Source of the DNA: Plectrocnemia conspersa
Taxonomy: Eukaryota > Arthropoda > Insecta > Trichoptera > Polycentropodidae
DNA length: 64,000 nucleotides
Assembly: GCA_009617715.1 (NCBI GenBank)
Contig: VTFK01000282.1
Coordinates: 124,001-188,000 of the forward strand
Direction of reading: 5' to 3'
A program made the position numbers and the translations under genes. How positions within the stretch are numbered: the first letter of the stretch is position 1; every line of letters begins with the position of its first letter. This document shows, one piece after another, positions 36,661 to 49,059 of the stretch. The notes under the pieces were generated by a model. The model saw only the letters and a program-made list of their open reading frames with translations. It was not told where the DNA came from and did no database searches.

Positions 36661-39600
36661 TGCTAAGATTTTTTTACCATATTTGGCTCTTGCAGTGATT
36701 AAACAATATAAACATGTTCTTATTTATTAGTATTTAGAAAAAGAAGCTATTTCTAACTCACTATACATAATTTACTAGTACCTAGGTACATAATCTTTTT
36801 TTGTGGGTTATATGACGACTATTGTACAAGCTACATACCACTTTGCTTATGGTTTTAAATTTATATTGAAATTTTGCAATATTTTCTTAATGGTAAATAT
36901 AGATTATTCTAAATATAAACTGATAAATCGCAATTACCTAATCTCAATTTCCGTTTAAATTGTAATATTATTTTTAGTGACCTCAAATAATTGTTTTAAG
37001 CGATCTACTGGTACATATCGTAGCGCAAAACTGACATAAAACCATACTTGTCACACTAAGCTATAAAATAATCGCATTGCATGAAAATAAACGAGTCGCT
37101 ATTAGCGGTGCCTAAAGGTTGTTTACGATGGTGCCTTTTCGAGCGAGTTTTCCGGCTCGGCGAACATCAACTTTTCTCGTCGGACGCCTCTCGATCCAAT
37201 AATTACGCGCCGTTATTTACTTAATACGTACTCACCGGTGAAAATGTATGGGAAATGGGCGTGACACGCGGCACGGTCACGCAATCGTGTGAAAACCCAA
37301 CGCTGGGCGTGAAAAACTCACGCCCGTTTTCCCGGCTAATTGCTCGCGAGCCGTTTGTTTTTCGCTGATGTCATAAAAGAGAGGATTTTTTTATTTTTGG
37401 ATTTTTCAGGAATTTATTAACGCTGTAAACGTCGTCGTGATGTTTGCTTCTTTTGATGTTGGATGATGCGGATAAAAATGTGAGTGTAATGTATTCGCCT
37501 CAAAGTGATACTCGGACACGCACGCGAGGGTGTTAATAAAACACAATATAAATGGGACGTTTTGCTTTAAAAACGGCTAAAACATATATAAATATATACG
37601 TTAATAAAAGAATATTAGTTATGCTATACATATCAATGAAATTTAAAGCAAATTTTAAATAAAATAAAATAACAATTGTCTCGATAAAAAAATTAAGTGA
37701 AATTTTACATCATTTTTTTTTCTTTTTGCAACCTTACTTAGAGTGACAAAAAATTGTTTAATTGTTCGCTGTTAAATGATACACTTTTTCTTAGTAATAG
37801 AAGATATTTACAAAATATGTTCATGAATATAAGTTATTATTTTAAAATACATACACTCATACAAAAAAACATAAAGGAAAAAGTTTAAACAATTAGTGTT
37901 TTTTTTAAATGATTGAAAAAGAACCCTTTGACATTTATAGAAAATAAAAAAATTAACAAACTATAGAATTTCTTAAAAATAATTTTAAATAAATATATTT
38001 GAGCTAATATCAATATAAAAAATTGACACAAGACGTTTATGTTTCAACTACAGAAAGAGTGACAATCGCTTAAATTATCATTTTTTTTTCTTAATTTACA
38101 CAGTAGTTGTATTTTATGTATTGCTGATTTTTATTTTTTAGTTTAAATTCTATTTATTTATCATCTATATAGCTTTAATACGCATATTTAAAAATATGTG
38201 TCTATTTATAAATCATAATAATTTATAATACATATTTTTATTAAAATATTAAGAGCATTCTATTAAATTTCGCGTCAGCAAACGTTAATTAACAATAACG
38301 CTTTAAAAACAAACCCTCGGGAGATCAAACAATATGCACGAAATTACTTATAATCATAATTTGCCACTGACTGTCAAAAAGGTCAGCAAAAACTTTTACG
38401 AGACCGTTTAGAATTTTCAATATTATATAACTTCTCTTACGTTTAAACTATATTGATCCATTACTTTATGTGAACTAAATTTGTTTATTGTTTGTCGCAT
38501 TAAAAGCATAAAAATAACATTTTTAATATTTCTTAAAAATCGAGGAACCAGAGAGCCAACCGCTATGAATTGATAATTTTTTCGGGTTTTAAGGCCAAAT
38601 GGGTTTGACTGCAACTAAATTAGACGCCGAAAAACTGGAACAGCTTATTGTTAAGTTGTTCAATTCACCAAAGCGAAATCGTGTCCAGTTGTAATTATTT
38701 TATAGATTGTGCGCTGGTGGGAAAGTGATTTATTTTGGATGATCCACTGAGCTCGTGTTTGTTGTTGTTGTTTGTTTTCGATCTGTTCTCGAAGCGTGTG
38801 ATTGTCTCTGACACTCTTGTCTCGAATCACTTAATCGTCTACTGATATGACAAGGCATCAGATATTTTATGGTTTTTATTTGAGTCGTCTCTGGCGAGTC
38901 AGAGATGCAGAAATAGGTTGTTTAATTTTACGAAATATTTTGAATTATAAATATAAGATGAACTTTATAAGTTTTTACCTTCTACTGATATAAATTCTGC
39001 TTGATTCTGCTTTAATTTGCTTTAAGTGGTATGGATATAATTTTTGTCTCAGATGCACTGTAGAACCCTATATAAAATATAGTTTTCTCCCTTTCTCACA
39101 GTTCATCATCTATTTTTAAAAATAAAATAATTACACTTAATAACTTTTGCATGGCCATATTTTTTAATTGCTCTCAAAGTAGTGAATGATTTTTAATTAT
39201 ACCTAAGAAAAAATAAACAAAATTATTTTAAGACAAATTTACATAGTACTTTATAAATATAAATTTTTCAGTTTACTTACTAATAAATTCTGTTACAAAT
39301 AGTATAAAGAAAAATTGAGCACAACAATATGTATCTGTCAACTAACACTAAACTTAAATTATTTTTACAAGCTAAAATCGGTTGACTAAACACAAAATCT
39401 TAAATTACGTGGTTGAGGTTTTTTTTTTCAAAAGAACACTTACCTGTCAGTAATTAAATAAAATACCAGCTATGTCTCGCCTCATATTTGAGCATTAAAA
39501 TGAATTGAAAAATATTTTGACAAGCGATACTGCAAAATTTAGTCAATAAATTATAATATGAAGTACAGCGATACTGGAAATTTTACTAATAAATTTTAAT

Positions 39601-40917
39601 AGAAATATAATATTAATGACAAATGTCATAATAAGTGATATGTATTATATACAATATGTACATAATAAATGTAAATTCAGTTATTGTACCACATTTCGAA
39701 TAATTCGATTTTAACTACGTATATATTATGTAATAATTTTTAGACTTAACTTCTGTAGAATATAATTAACAAAACCTGTTGTAAAATATAATTAATTTTC
39801 CAATGTATATAACGCTTTTTTTTATTATAATTTACTACTTTTTAAATATTTAATATTTAATTTGAGTCATGTCAAATACATTTTCAAAGTAATTATGTGA
39901 ATTTGATTAATATAATATAAAAAGCGATTTTGATACAAGAAGACTTATTACGATGAAAAGTATTTTTTCATAAATTAATTTTAAGCAAACTCGGTGGCAA
40001 CAGCTAATTAAATGCCATTGTATAGATTGCGATCAAAATGTGGTTCCTTTGCTAAATAATATTTTTCATCGCTTTGCGTAGACGTAATTACAGTTAATGT
40101 AAATTCGGTGGCTGCTCAAGGTTGGTTTTAATTGAAAAAAATTACCTTTATTACCTTAATTGTGATTATTTTTAATATCTACACAAAAATTCAATGTGTG
40201 TATTTGATAATTGCGTTTAATCTAAACTTAAACAAATATCGAAAAGAATTAAAATTATTTGTATAGAAAAATAATAATCTAAATTATTATTACTATAGAA
40301 TTGAATTTCAATGAATTAATCAAACATAATTATTTTCATTATATAAATATAATTTATTTTACTCATATTTTTTATAATTATAAGTCTTTGATCTATACTT
40401 TGCTATAAAGTCAAGAAAAAAATATTTAAATTTTATGAATTATATATTTTATAAATTTAGAGATAATCTTTAATTTTTTTACTATAACTTTACGCTAAGA
40501 TACGATAATATTTTTGCGATTTCTTAATACCTTATTGCAAATAATATTTCTTATAGTTTTTACAATTAAAACTATTTTATTATTTCCTTAAGTAAATTCA
40601 AATAAATAGGTATACATTAGTTCTCAAAATTCAAATTCACTAAACACTTCGAGTCCTCCCATTGCAGTCCTAAATCAATAATTAACAGGTGAATATATTT
40701 AATAATCGCTCATTCAGTGTTTACTAAATATACTTCTTTTTAACCAACACCCATAGACTGACACAAAAAGTTTGTATTTGGTAAAGAAAGTACGAAATTT
40801 TTAGATTAGACCGATATAGCAGATAAAAACATTATATTACACAATAAAAAACAGCAACTTTAGCACATTTTGAATAGATCAAAACCCTCATGGGTCAATT
40901 TTATCCCGCGATACACC
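36661..40917. other. Noncoding; strong GC island at 37.06-37.56 kb
   Basis: The island is the clearest candidate for a regulatory element in the window: about 500 bases, GC-rich, without open frames, holding clustered GGGCGTGA and TCACGC words (see 37257-37325). A second, weaker island lies at 38.27-38.85 kb. From 38.9 to 40.8 kb the DNA is extremely AT-rich with nothing recognised. Confidence 0.4.
37257..37325 (+). promoter_or_regulatory. Cluster of GGGCGTGA/TCACGC words with a hairpin
   Basis: GGGCGTGA occurs at 37257-37264 and 37305-37312, TCACGC at 37277-37282 and TCACGCCC at 37318-37325. The last two full words form a perfect 8-base hairpin with an AAAAC loop. GGGCGTG/CACGCCC is the type of word bound by Sp/KLF zinc-finger factors. 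A role as binding cluster is inference. Confidence 0.3.
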
Positions 40918-41060
40918 TATTGCCGACCTCTGGTATATAGAATGAAGAGGCACGGTCCAAGAAAACTATCCTGCGTGATTTTACGCGGTATTGAGAGTTC
41001 TATATTTAGCGAAATAACATAGCTTCGATCTTTTAAGGATGGGTGTATTATATTTGGTGC
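40918..41060 (-). pseudogene. LINE reverse transcriptase fragment
   Basis: A minus-strand frame reads HPSLKDRSYVISLNIE, then LSIPRKITQDSFLGPCLF and ILYTR before a stop at 40918-40920. It matches the SYLxxRSxxVxxN strand, a decayed form of the GVPQGSxLGPLLF motif and the IYTNDI start of the catalytic block of jockey-like reverse transcriptases. It is closely related in sequence to the fragment at 13491-13735, so the two may be copies of one family. Both flanking catalytic Asp motifs are absent. Confidence 0.75.
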
Positions 41061-41289
41061 TGTATTGTGCATTCAACCATTACTTTACTCGGAAGCGCTC
41101 TCGGGTGTTTAACGTGAAATATCTTAGATGGTTTTCTGCTGAGATTATTTTATTACAAAAATAAACACCCCTTCAATAGAAATTATGGATTTATTTATCA
41201 ATTATGGAAGACGTCGGAACACAGAACATTAAGAGCGCGCGTTATATATTTAATGATTTTTGCTCAACGCAATTATCACAAAAGTTGGC

Positions 41290-41850
41290 AAAACCAATCC
41301 AAAATTCAATTTAATTTTAGATTACGATCCGTTGACAAAGTGACCAATTCTTCTTCTTCTTGGTACAAAAATTCAATGTATCAATCATGGCAAATGGATT
41401 TCGTATCCAGTCATAATTTTATATATTTAATGAAGGAAAGTAATATGCAATCTTTTCTTTAAATAAAGTTAAATGTTTTGTTATAGCGAAAATAATTCCC
41501 TCAGGAATGGTTTCGCTAAGTGAAGGAAACACAACTAGTTTATTTTTTCCCAGTATTCAACTTTTCTAAAGAGTTATTTTTTCCGAAATACTGTTAATTT
41601 GTCAGTGGATATAAAAAAATCGGTTTTTCCTTGAATGCTTGTATTAACATTATTTAATTCATTAAAAATATCTGCTAAATATGCCATTTTAGCGCACGAA
41701 TCATTTTTTTAAAGACTTGTACAAAATCATCTATATCTTAATTTTGAAAAAAAATATTAACAATGCATTCTTAAGTTCCAAGAATCGGCATAAAACTTTA
41801 CCTCTAGTTCTCGAAGAAAGTTGTATGTCTAAAGTTTTTTTTTTAAAAAC
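41290..41850 (-). pseudogene. hAT-superfamily transposase pseudogene (ZBED5/FAM200-like)
   Basis: The minus strand holds, in order and across frameshifts and stops, motifs typical of hAT transposases related to ZBED5, FAM200 and GTF2IRD2 proteins. LSSRTRGKVLCRFLELKNAL (about 41835-41765) stands for WLSRGKVLxRFxELR. Then come MAYLADIFNELNNVNTSIQG, a near-perfect YLADIFxxLNxLNxSLQGK block, STDKLTVFRKK, VFPSLSE, a HLTLFKEKIAYYFPSL segment, YDWIRNPF, and EEELVTLSTDRNLKLN. This is the RNase-H-like catalytic domain's C-terminal half with its all-alpha insertion. The BED zinc finger and first catalytic region were not seen. Plus-strand frames at 41253-41462 and 41717-41908 are shadows. Confidence 0.85.
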
Positions 41851-42421
41851 TACCGAAGGGCGAGGAATTTCAGTTTTAGAATTGAATCACAATCGCGTCC
41901 TCTTCTGATGACCGTTAGAGACACGTCTTCACTTCATTTATGGCTATCGCCATCCGGCTCCTCAATACGCTGGCATTGCACATAGATATATTTATTATCA
42001 GCTTCAAGAAGCTGTTCTGGTTCGTATTATTTAATTTTGATAGAATATGATATTTTTTTCTTTCTTACAATATATTATTTTTGTGTTTTGTAGTAATACA
42101 ATATATTATTTTTGACGCATTTGGACAAACTGTTAGATCAAGATGGTCTCAATTTGAATTCAAATAAATATAAAATATGTTTGTTTTATCACAGAGAAAT
42201 TCTGAAAAACATTATTTATTTCACATTTTTATTTCCAAATGACCAACTCAACGATGTCCATTAGAGCGGCACCTCCTGAAAAAAATAGTGAGCTACGTCT
42301 ACAATTTGGTCGTGAGCTTATGAAAAATTCATCCAATTGACCGCCCACACACATTCGTTCGTGAAAAATATAGTGCATGATTTATTTAAAATTCAATCTC
42401 GTTATCTGGATGGTCTCTCAG

Positions 42422-42556
42422 AACGCCAATCAGGATCCTGGTCTCGTTCCAGTGTGTTTTGTCTTACACTTCCTGTCGGAATACGGAATGCAAGAAGATG
42501 GGGGTGAATTCGACCCTGCCGCATACCCACTCATACGCGAGGCAAATATTCGAGAG
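42422..42556 (+). other. Candidate coding exon in a GC-rich open frame
   Basis: A 109-codon open frame runs from 42377 to 42706. Its GC-rich central part is bordered by an acceptor-like GGTCTCTCAG ending at 42421 and a donor-like GAG then GTGGAG at 42557. The segment between is 135 nt, exactly 45 codons with phase 0 at both ends, with polar and acidic composition (for example EYGMQEDGGEFDPAAYPLIR). Upstream of 42377 there is an in-frame stop. A 90-codon minus-strand frame overlaps (42430-42702) and looks less protein-like. I do not recognise the protein. It may be a host exon, a processed-gene fragment or part of an unknown transposon; it sits 0.6 kb from the hAT remnant. Confidence 0.35.
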
Positions 42557-42709
42557 GTGGAGAGGCTGGCTGTATTAAAATTAAGTTTTAACGTTGTCAC
42601 GTTGTCGGGGCTTAAGTATTTCCAGCAGAAGCAGATGCGCCGCATTGTTGTTGTGTGCATGAAGCTGAATTGCAAGACTTTGCATCTACTACATACAAAC
42701 ATATAAGTT

Positions 42710-45700
42710 TATCGTACAGTAAGGTACAACGTTAAGCGCATACAAGATTACTAAATTAAAAAAAAAATATGAACAGATTTTTAGTTGTTAGATTTTAAAT
42801 ATAGAAAATGTTTAATACATCATATTTTTTTAATTTTACGTGTCAGCTTACTAGATCTCAACAACAGTATAGTTATTATTGCAGTGTATTTTTAATTTCT
42901 ACAAATATTTTTTTTATATTGACAATGATATATTGGACAAAAAATTGACAAAATATTTTTGTGAAATAAATAACTTATTCAAAAATAATAAATGCCTTAT
43001 CACTGATAAACTAATTTTAAAATACGCTAAGCCTTTTCCACGCGAGATTTAATATCAGCGTTCATTCTTTACTTTCAGTCTTTGTATCATGTTACCTTAA
43101 GCCTTATATTGTATTTTTGACAGGGTGCCATTTATCGATGCTAGCTTAATTCAGACTTTGCGAATGTAATTTTGAAATTTATATATGTATGTAATATACT
43201 TGATAAATTAATGAAACACGCAACGACACTTAACAATTAGATTACGATCCTTTTTTAATTAATCAATAAGTCAAATGTACACTACAGCTAAAATATTTGC
43301 AAAAAATAATACATTTTAAAGGGTACTCCATTATTAGGGCCAAGGCTATTTACGACTCTTCCTTATCCTATTTCTGAACTCACAACACGTCATAGCTCAC
43401 ACCTAAAACGTACAAATTAGATCCAATAATGGAACACGTGTTTAGGCGTAATCGCCAATGTTCGATTCGAATGCAAATAAAGAAAAATCGCAATACACAA
43501 ACGTATCCGTTCTGCCAAAACGCTAATATAATCAATCGCACCACGCACATTCGTGACTCGAATGACATATACACATGGAAAAAGAGGAAAAAGAAAAAAT
43601 TGGCTCACTGGAAAGAACGAATCCAATTTGAATAATTACCGTTACGTTTGGGGGAACGTATGTGTGTATAAAAAGTTTTTTTCACGTGTGATGCGAAACG
43701 TGTATTGGCGCCTCGACCTGCACTATCTTTTTCAACGAAATCATATTTATGTAATAATCGGATATAAATTTTGGGGCAACGATCGGATAGCACGAATATT
43801 ACAGATTGCTGTGTGATATTTTTTGTATATTTTATTTCTCGGGGTCAAGAATAATTCTTTTTCTTGAATACGAAATTAAATATATAAAATTATTTTAATA
43901 TACAAATTTTCAGTAATATTTTAAAATAAATTCCAAATTACTGGGATCTGTTTTTTTTATCAGATTAATTTTAGCGGTTTTTCAAACGGTTGGGAAATAC
44001 TTTTTTATTTTTTTTATTTTTTATTAACATTTAATATTTTCACTGAGCTTATTTTGCGAAATAAATTCTTATCTACCGCGGATGCTTCTATTTTTTATTG
44101 CTATATTTAATTTGTTTTTAGTTTAAGAGACACAGGCATATTTTCAGCGATAGCTATTTTATTTGTGCACTATTTTTTATTTTTTTTTTTGTAATGGCCA
44201 TAATGACGCATTAAGAAAATCTGTTAAGTTATGATTCTCAGATTTGTAATAAAAATCAAATATAAATAAGAATATAAAAAAAAAATGTTTTTCAATAAAA
44301 GAGTTGTAAGCCAAAAATAAATACTTTAACTAGAAAAAAAAACTCATTAGTGAACTACACGGTATAAATGTTACAAAACAAATTTTGGTGATTTTTCTAG
44401 TGTTTTAATTAAATTCTGTACAAAGTCCGCCGTGGCAATAAAGTTTAATTGTGTAATAGTATATTTAGTTTGTTAAATTCTTGTTAAAATACTTCTTTAA
44501 ATTAAATTAAAAAATGAGAGTGAACTTGTTCGAACTAAATGTGATATTTGCCAATAAGAGCGTAGCACAGAACAAACTTTAGATATAATATTCCGTTGCC
44601 AATATTGATTTGCGGTAAAAGTTAGGGCAAGTTTCATTAATGTTAATTATCACAAGTCAAAGTGTGTCAATGCAGACATATAATTGCTTAATTAAATTTG
44701 TATAGTTTTAGTCTTTAGTCATCGATGGTAATAAATTAGCATATGAACAATTATTTTAAAAAAAATATGGTATAAATTGACGTTTTAATAAAACAAATTG
44801 TATGCATGTGATATATTTCATGTCTTTAATAAGTTCTGTTGTTGTATAAATTTAAAAAAGATATGCTTAAACTTCTCAGCTACTAGGTTTTAATTTACCA
44901 GCACTTCTAGCTAATCTATATGTTCCACAGCTCCACAGCATAAAGTAATTGTCGAGCTAGCTGCAATGCGCTCAAGGATCGATATTATTAGTGTCCTTGC
45001 GAACCACATGGTACGAAATTATACATTATAAATATTTCTTTATTTATAAAATTGTAACAATGAGACCGAAATGTTATTACAGCAAGTGTAATAGACACTG
45101 GGTCAAACGAATTGTATTAGTTGCGCGTTTTTTTATATTGTTATAAATTGTGTTTTTTTTTCTTGGTCCATGCGATATTTTTTTTTATTGGTCTGGTCTC
45201 TTGTAGTACTGAGATCTTTTATTCGCTGTGTTATGTGTTATATCTTTTGATTTTGTAAGTTGGAAAGTGTGGGAGATTTAACTTTTTGTTGTTCAAGTGA
45301 TCGTGACACAGGTGGTTATAAGACACAAAAAAATTAATAACTATACATAAAAAATATTCGTAAAATAACTATGTATACAAGATAATAAAAATCGTTTCTG
45401 CTAAAGTTAAATTACCTTCCCTTGATTTACTTCTCATCAAAAAAAGAAATATTTTTTTACCGCTGGCTATTAAACGGCAGAAAGAAATGTAATGGGCTTA
45501 TGCGTCTTTAGATACATCGTGTTTATTTGACACGTCTTTTATATCATTTCGAGCTTTTTATAGAAAGCAGACCTTACATGGTTCTCAGGGCAAGCTTAAT
45601 CGAAAACGCTTTAGCGAAAACATTTCGCCTGGGCCAATAATATTTTAGACATAAAAATGGCCATTGATTAGTAGTTTTTGAAGGCTTAGAAATTTCAAAA

Positions 45701-47185
45701 CATTTCCATTCACAAATATTACCTAGCCAAGCTTTTTTTGAATAAGTATACTGCGTGGAAAGACGCTAAGCCCGACCACCTACCTGGGCCTTTGCGAGTA
45801 ACATCAGTAGTCGGGTAAATCGATTATCTTTTTTAGAAGACGATTAAGTGATATTTATATGAAATGAATATCGGAAAGGAGTGTCACTTCTTATTTTATT
45901 TTTCTGAGAGCGCTTTAAAAAAAATGTTTTAAAATTTTATATTAGCTTGTTTTTGTTAATTGTTACGGATTTATTGACAAATTGAATATGAAAATGGATG
46001 TTGATAGTGCATAAAAATGCTAATAACTGTTTTAATTTAACAATAAATAGAAACTAATTATTAGATTTACAGTGCATTGAGATATATTAAGTACATATAA
46101 ATAATACAGATATATTTTTTAGAAAAAGTTTTAAGAAAGCTTAACAAGCTATTCAAATTGAGCTTTATTTTAATGTTTGTATTTTCATGCAATATTTTTG
46201 ATAGCTTCGGTTTGCCAATTCTGTATATAAATACTGTAAAAAAAAAAGTTCTATTTTAACTAAAAAAAACGAATGTGCACAACAAATAAAAATTGCATTG
46301 ATGCATCGAATAGAATTTTTACAAGTTTGCCAAACATACATACGGCCATTTTATAATTTATTAGAGCGAACCGAAATCTGGCAAAATACACGGAGCTTAC
46401 GCACGGAGCTTTCGGCTACTACAAAGAGCTTTGTGGATTATTGTTTCACGTACAATAATGCATGTTTTTTCGCATTTGGGAATGCCAATATTAAAAATTC
46501 TGTTCAGATTCGAAAATATTTTGTATCTCCTGTATCGATCGCTTTTTGACCCTTTGTGTCGTTATTCATATCCTCTCCCCATTTTTTTCATTATGTACAT
46601 ATTCACAACGTTCGTTTCTATCGTGCTTTCCTATTATTAAAAGCTTTATAAAATTTATATAAAAACAGACTGTTGAGCTAATACGCAAAACCATTCCTGG
46701 GATTTTATTATTCGCGCTCGAAATTCGTGGCACTCTCTGGCAGCATTCATCATTTTGGAGATTCTATCTAGAAGCGGTGCACATATTTCATTCCCATTTT
46801 CCCGTTGTTTACGCTCGCGGAACAATATAAAATTATGTTAACTCTCGCCGATGATAAATACGGTTCGAATTTCTTTCTTTTGTATACTTTTTCAGCTCTC
46901 TTTGTCCCATATCAAATAATCGTTACGTGCGAGTTGAACTTTTTTATGTGAAAAGTTGAGTCGTTTTATGGCGTTTAAAAATCACATCACAGCTTGCATA
47001 AATAAAATCACCATAAAAAGTTTTCGCGGCCATTAATTTTTGGCGAGCTGATAGCGGCCGCTTAAATATACGAAGATAACGCTTTTGGTACGCTTTCTTG
47101 ACTTTGGCCATTGATCCTTTTAAATTGAGTCGATTTTTTAAGTGGAAAGAAGCAATTTTTCACAGAAATCAATATTGAGACAAAT
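42710..47185. other. Noncoding; islands at 43.36-43.82, 45.54-45.85 and 46.30-47.10 kb
   Basis: At 43.36-43.82 kb several open frames of 62-87 codons overlap on both strands (for example 43417-43626 minus, 43553-43816 plus). None has a known domain, and mutual overlap argues against any one of them. At 46298-46640 two overlapping plus-strand frames are similarly unassigned. Poly-T and poly-A tracts are common at 43.9-44.4 kb. The islands could be conserved noncoding elements or unrecognised repeats. Confidence 0.35.
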
Positions 47186-47228
47186 GCCCGTTTCGAGAAG
47201 GATTTCTAATATAGAATCCTTCATCAGC
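47186..47228 (-). repeat. Hairpin with CTGATGA ... CGAAAC arrangement
   Basis: On the minus strand CTGATGA is followed by an 8-base stem (GAAGGATT and AATCCTTC around a short A/T loop) and then TCGAAACGGGC. This resembles the 3' ends of some Penelope-like and other retroelements, and superficially the hammerhead ribozyme core. Stem III and a clear stem I are not evident and the spacing before GAAA is irregular, so a working ribozyme is unlikely. Confidence 0.35.
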
Positions 47229-49002
47229 AAAATCAAAATGAATAATAATGCTTATCTCAATCAATCTTTCTATTTAACACTTATTCATAGAAAAATAACA
47301 TAACGTCTAATATTTCATTAAATAAGCACCCTTCTGACGATATTTTAAGACCTTTTACAAAGAATAAATAATCTGATCTATAAGTAAATATAAAAGTTTT
47401 TCTAATTATTATCGACGATGTCATTGTATCAAATACTAATAACACAGAATTTATATCAGCGCATATAAATGAGAACATTGAAATTTTTTGGCAAAAATGT
47501 AATTATTTTAATTCTACACTTAGTTATGTGTCACGCGTAACCGTAAATAATCTAAATTAAAAACTATTCATGCTAGAAAAATATTAAAAAAATATATATA
47601 TGCTAGCGTAAAAGTAATAACATATACATTACAACGATTATGTCGATTATATTGTAGATATTTTTTATAGTAAAAACTAATAACTGTAGTCTGCAGCCCA
47701 TATCTTATCTTTTAATATGAAATGAATAATATATATTTACTTTTATTTTTTTTTAATAAACATTTAAAGAAAACATGTGTTCTGATATCTACATTTAGCA
47801 GAAGCAAATTATATTTTTTAATGGTATTTAATTTCATAATTTTTTACATATATGAAATATTTTAGTTTAGCTAGCATTACAAATTTTCTTCTGCACGCTG
47901 CAGAATTCAAATCACATGTTTTCATAGAATATTTATAAGACAATAGTAATTGAATATGAGACAATGTATAAATACTTTCACCTACCAAATTATTATTTTT
48001 GATCATTATAATATAAAGGGCATAACCTATAAGTAACGGATTTAGCGCAGCACGAGGCGCCCAAGGCTCTCAAATTACGTGGGCTTATCCCTTAACAGTT
48101 CGGCGCACTGACAAATGGTCGTCATTTACGAGCAAAAGACACACACTTTCCGCCACTGCTTTTGTTTTCGTCCGCACAGGACCTTCGCCCCCATTACGAC
48201 AATTAAAAGGACAATGTGGCCAAAAAAACTATCGGCTGTAATGATTTTTTGGAAGCCGCCGGGGAACGTGAACAATGGGCAATACGTGCACTGTTAAGGA
48301 GATTTAAAGAGGTTGATCCAAGGGAAGATTGCGAAACCGCAAATATATAATAAGTAACGGTTGACCGACGAGAGCAATCGGTGCAAGAAATATATAAATA
48401 TTAACTTGCGAAAATTAGCAAATTGTCTCTCTTATTATTTAAATTATTTCAAACGAGCTAGATGACAGAGATGTAAAACTTTTTATAAAATTGTATTGGA
48501 ATTAATCAACAGTAATACACATAAGTATTGAAGATGATCAAACCGAAAATATACTCTGAAATCATGTTCATTGAAGCACTCTAGAGGTAAAAAGAAATAA
48601 AAATTGGCGGGGAGACAAATAACAATTTTTGTTATGCTGCTGACACTGCAGTGTTTGCTGAGACCGTTAAAAACCTTCAAAAATTCTTAGATAGAATAAA
48701 AAAATCGGTAAAAAAAATTCTCTTCGTGGGTCCAGTAAGCAAGTCATTAGATAAGAATAAAATTGAGTGGGTGAATTATTTAAAATACCTATAGTACAGT
48801 CAAATAAGGATTTAACCTCATATTATAGTAAACATTTTTCAATGTTACAATATATGTCTGATTACCATATAAGTCACTTTTCAAAAGAAAACATTAGAAA
48901 ACAAAAAACAATGACACAAACGCATAAAAAAATGTGTCACTAAAAAATCGTTCTCCTATATATAAAACTTTTTGTTTTTGATATATAAAGGAGAAAGATT
49001 TT
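47229..49002. other. Noncoding; GC-richer island 48.04-48.38 kb
   Basis: Frames at 47281-47478, 47818-48006 and 48483-48680 (minus) and 48115-48297 (plus) are short and unassigned. The island at 48.04-48.38 kb has no clear coding signal. Confidence 0.4.
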
Positions 49003-49059
49003 AATATGACAAAATTACAAATAGTTTTTGTAATTTTGTCATATTACAAAAACTATTTG
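49003..49059. repeat. Two overlapping, mutually exclusive hairpins
   Basis: A perfect 19-base inverted repeat (49003-49021 with 49027-49045, loop TAGTT) overlaps a perfect 17-base inverted repeat (49018-49034 with 49043-49059, loop of 8). Only one can form at a time. The pattern is what a template switch during replication would leave. Confidence 0.9.

Noticed and set aside
41717..41908. 63-codon plus-strand frame
   Set aside because: Shadow of the hAT transposase on the other strand.
43380..43816. Five overlapping frames on both strands
   Set aside because: Mutual overlap and lack of any domain; cannot choose one. Noted as a GC island only.
47186..47228. Working hammerhead ribozyme
   Set aside because: Extra bases between stem II and GAAA, and no convincing stem III or cleavage-site pairing.
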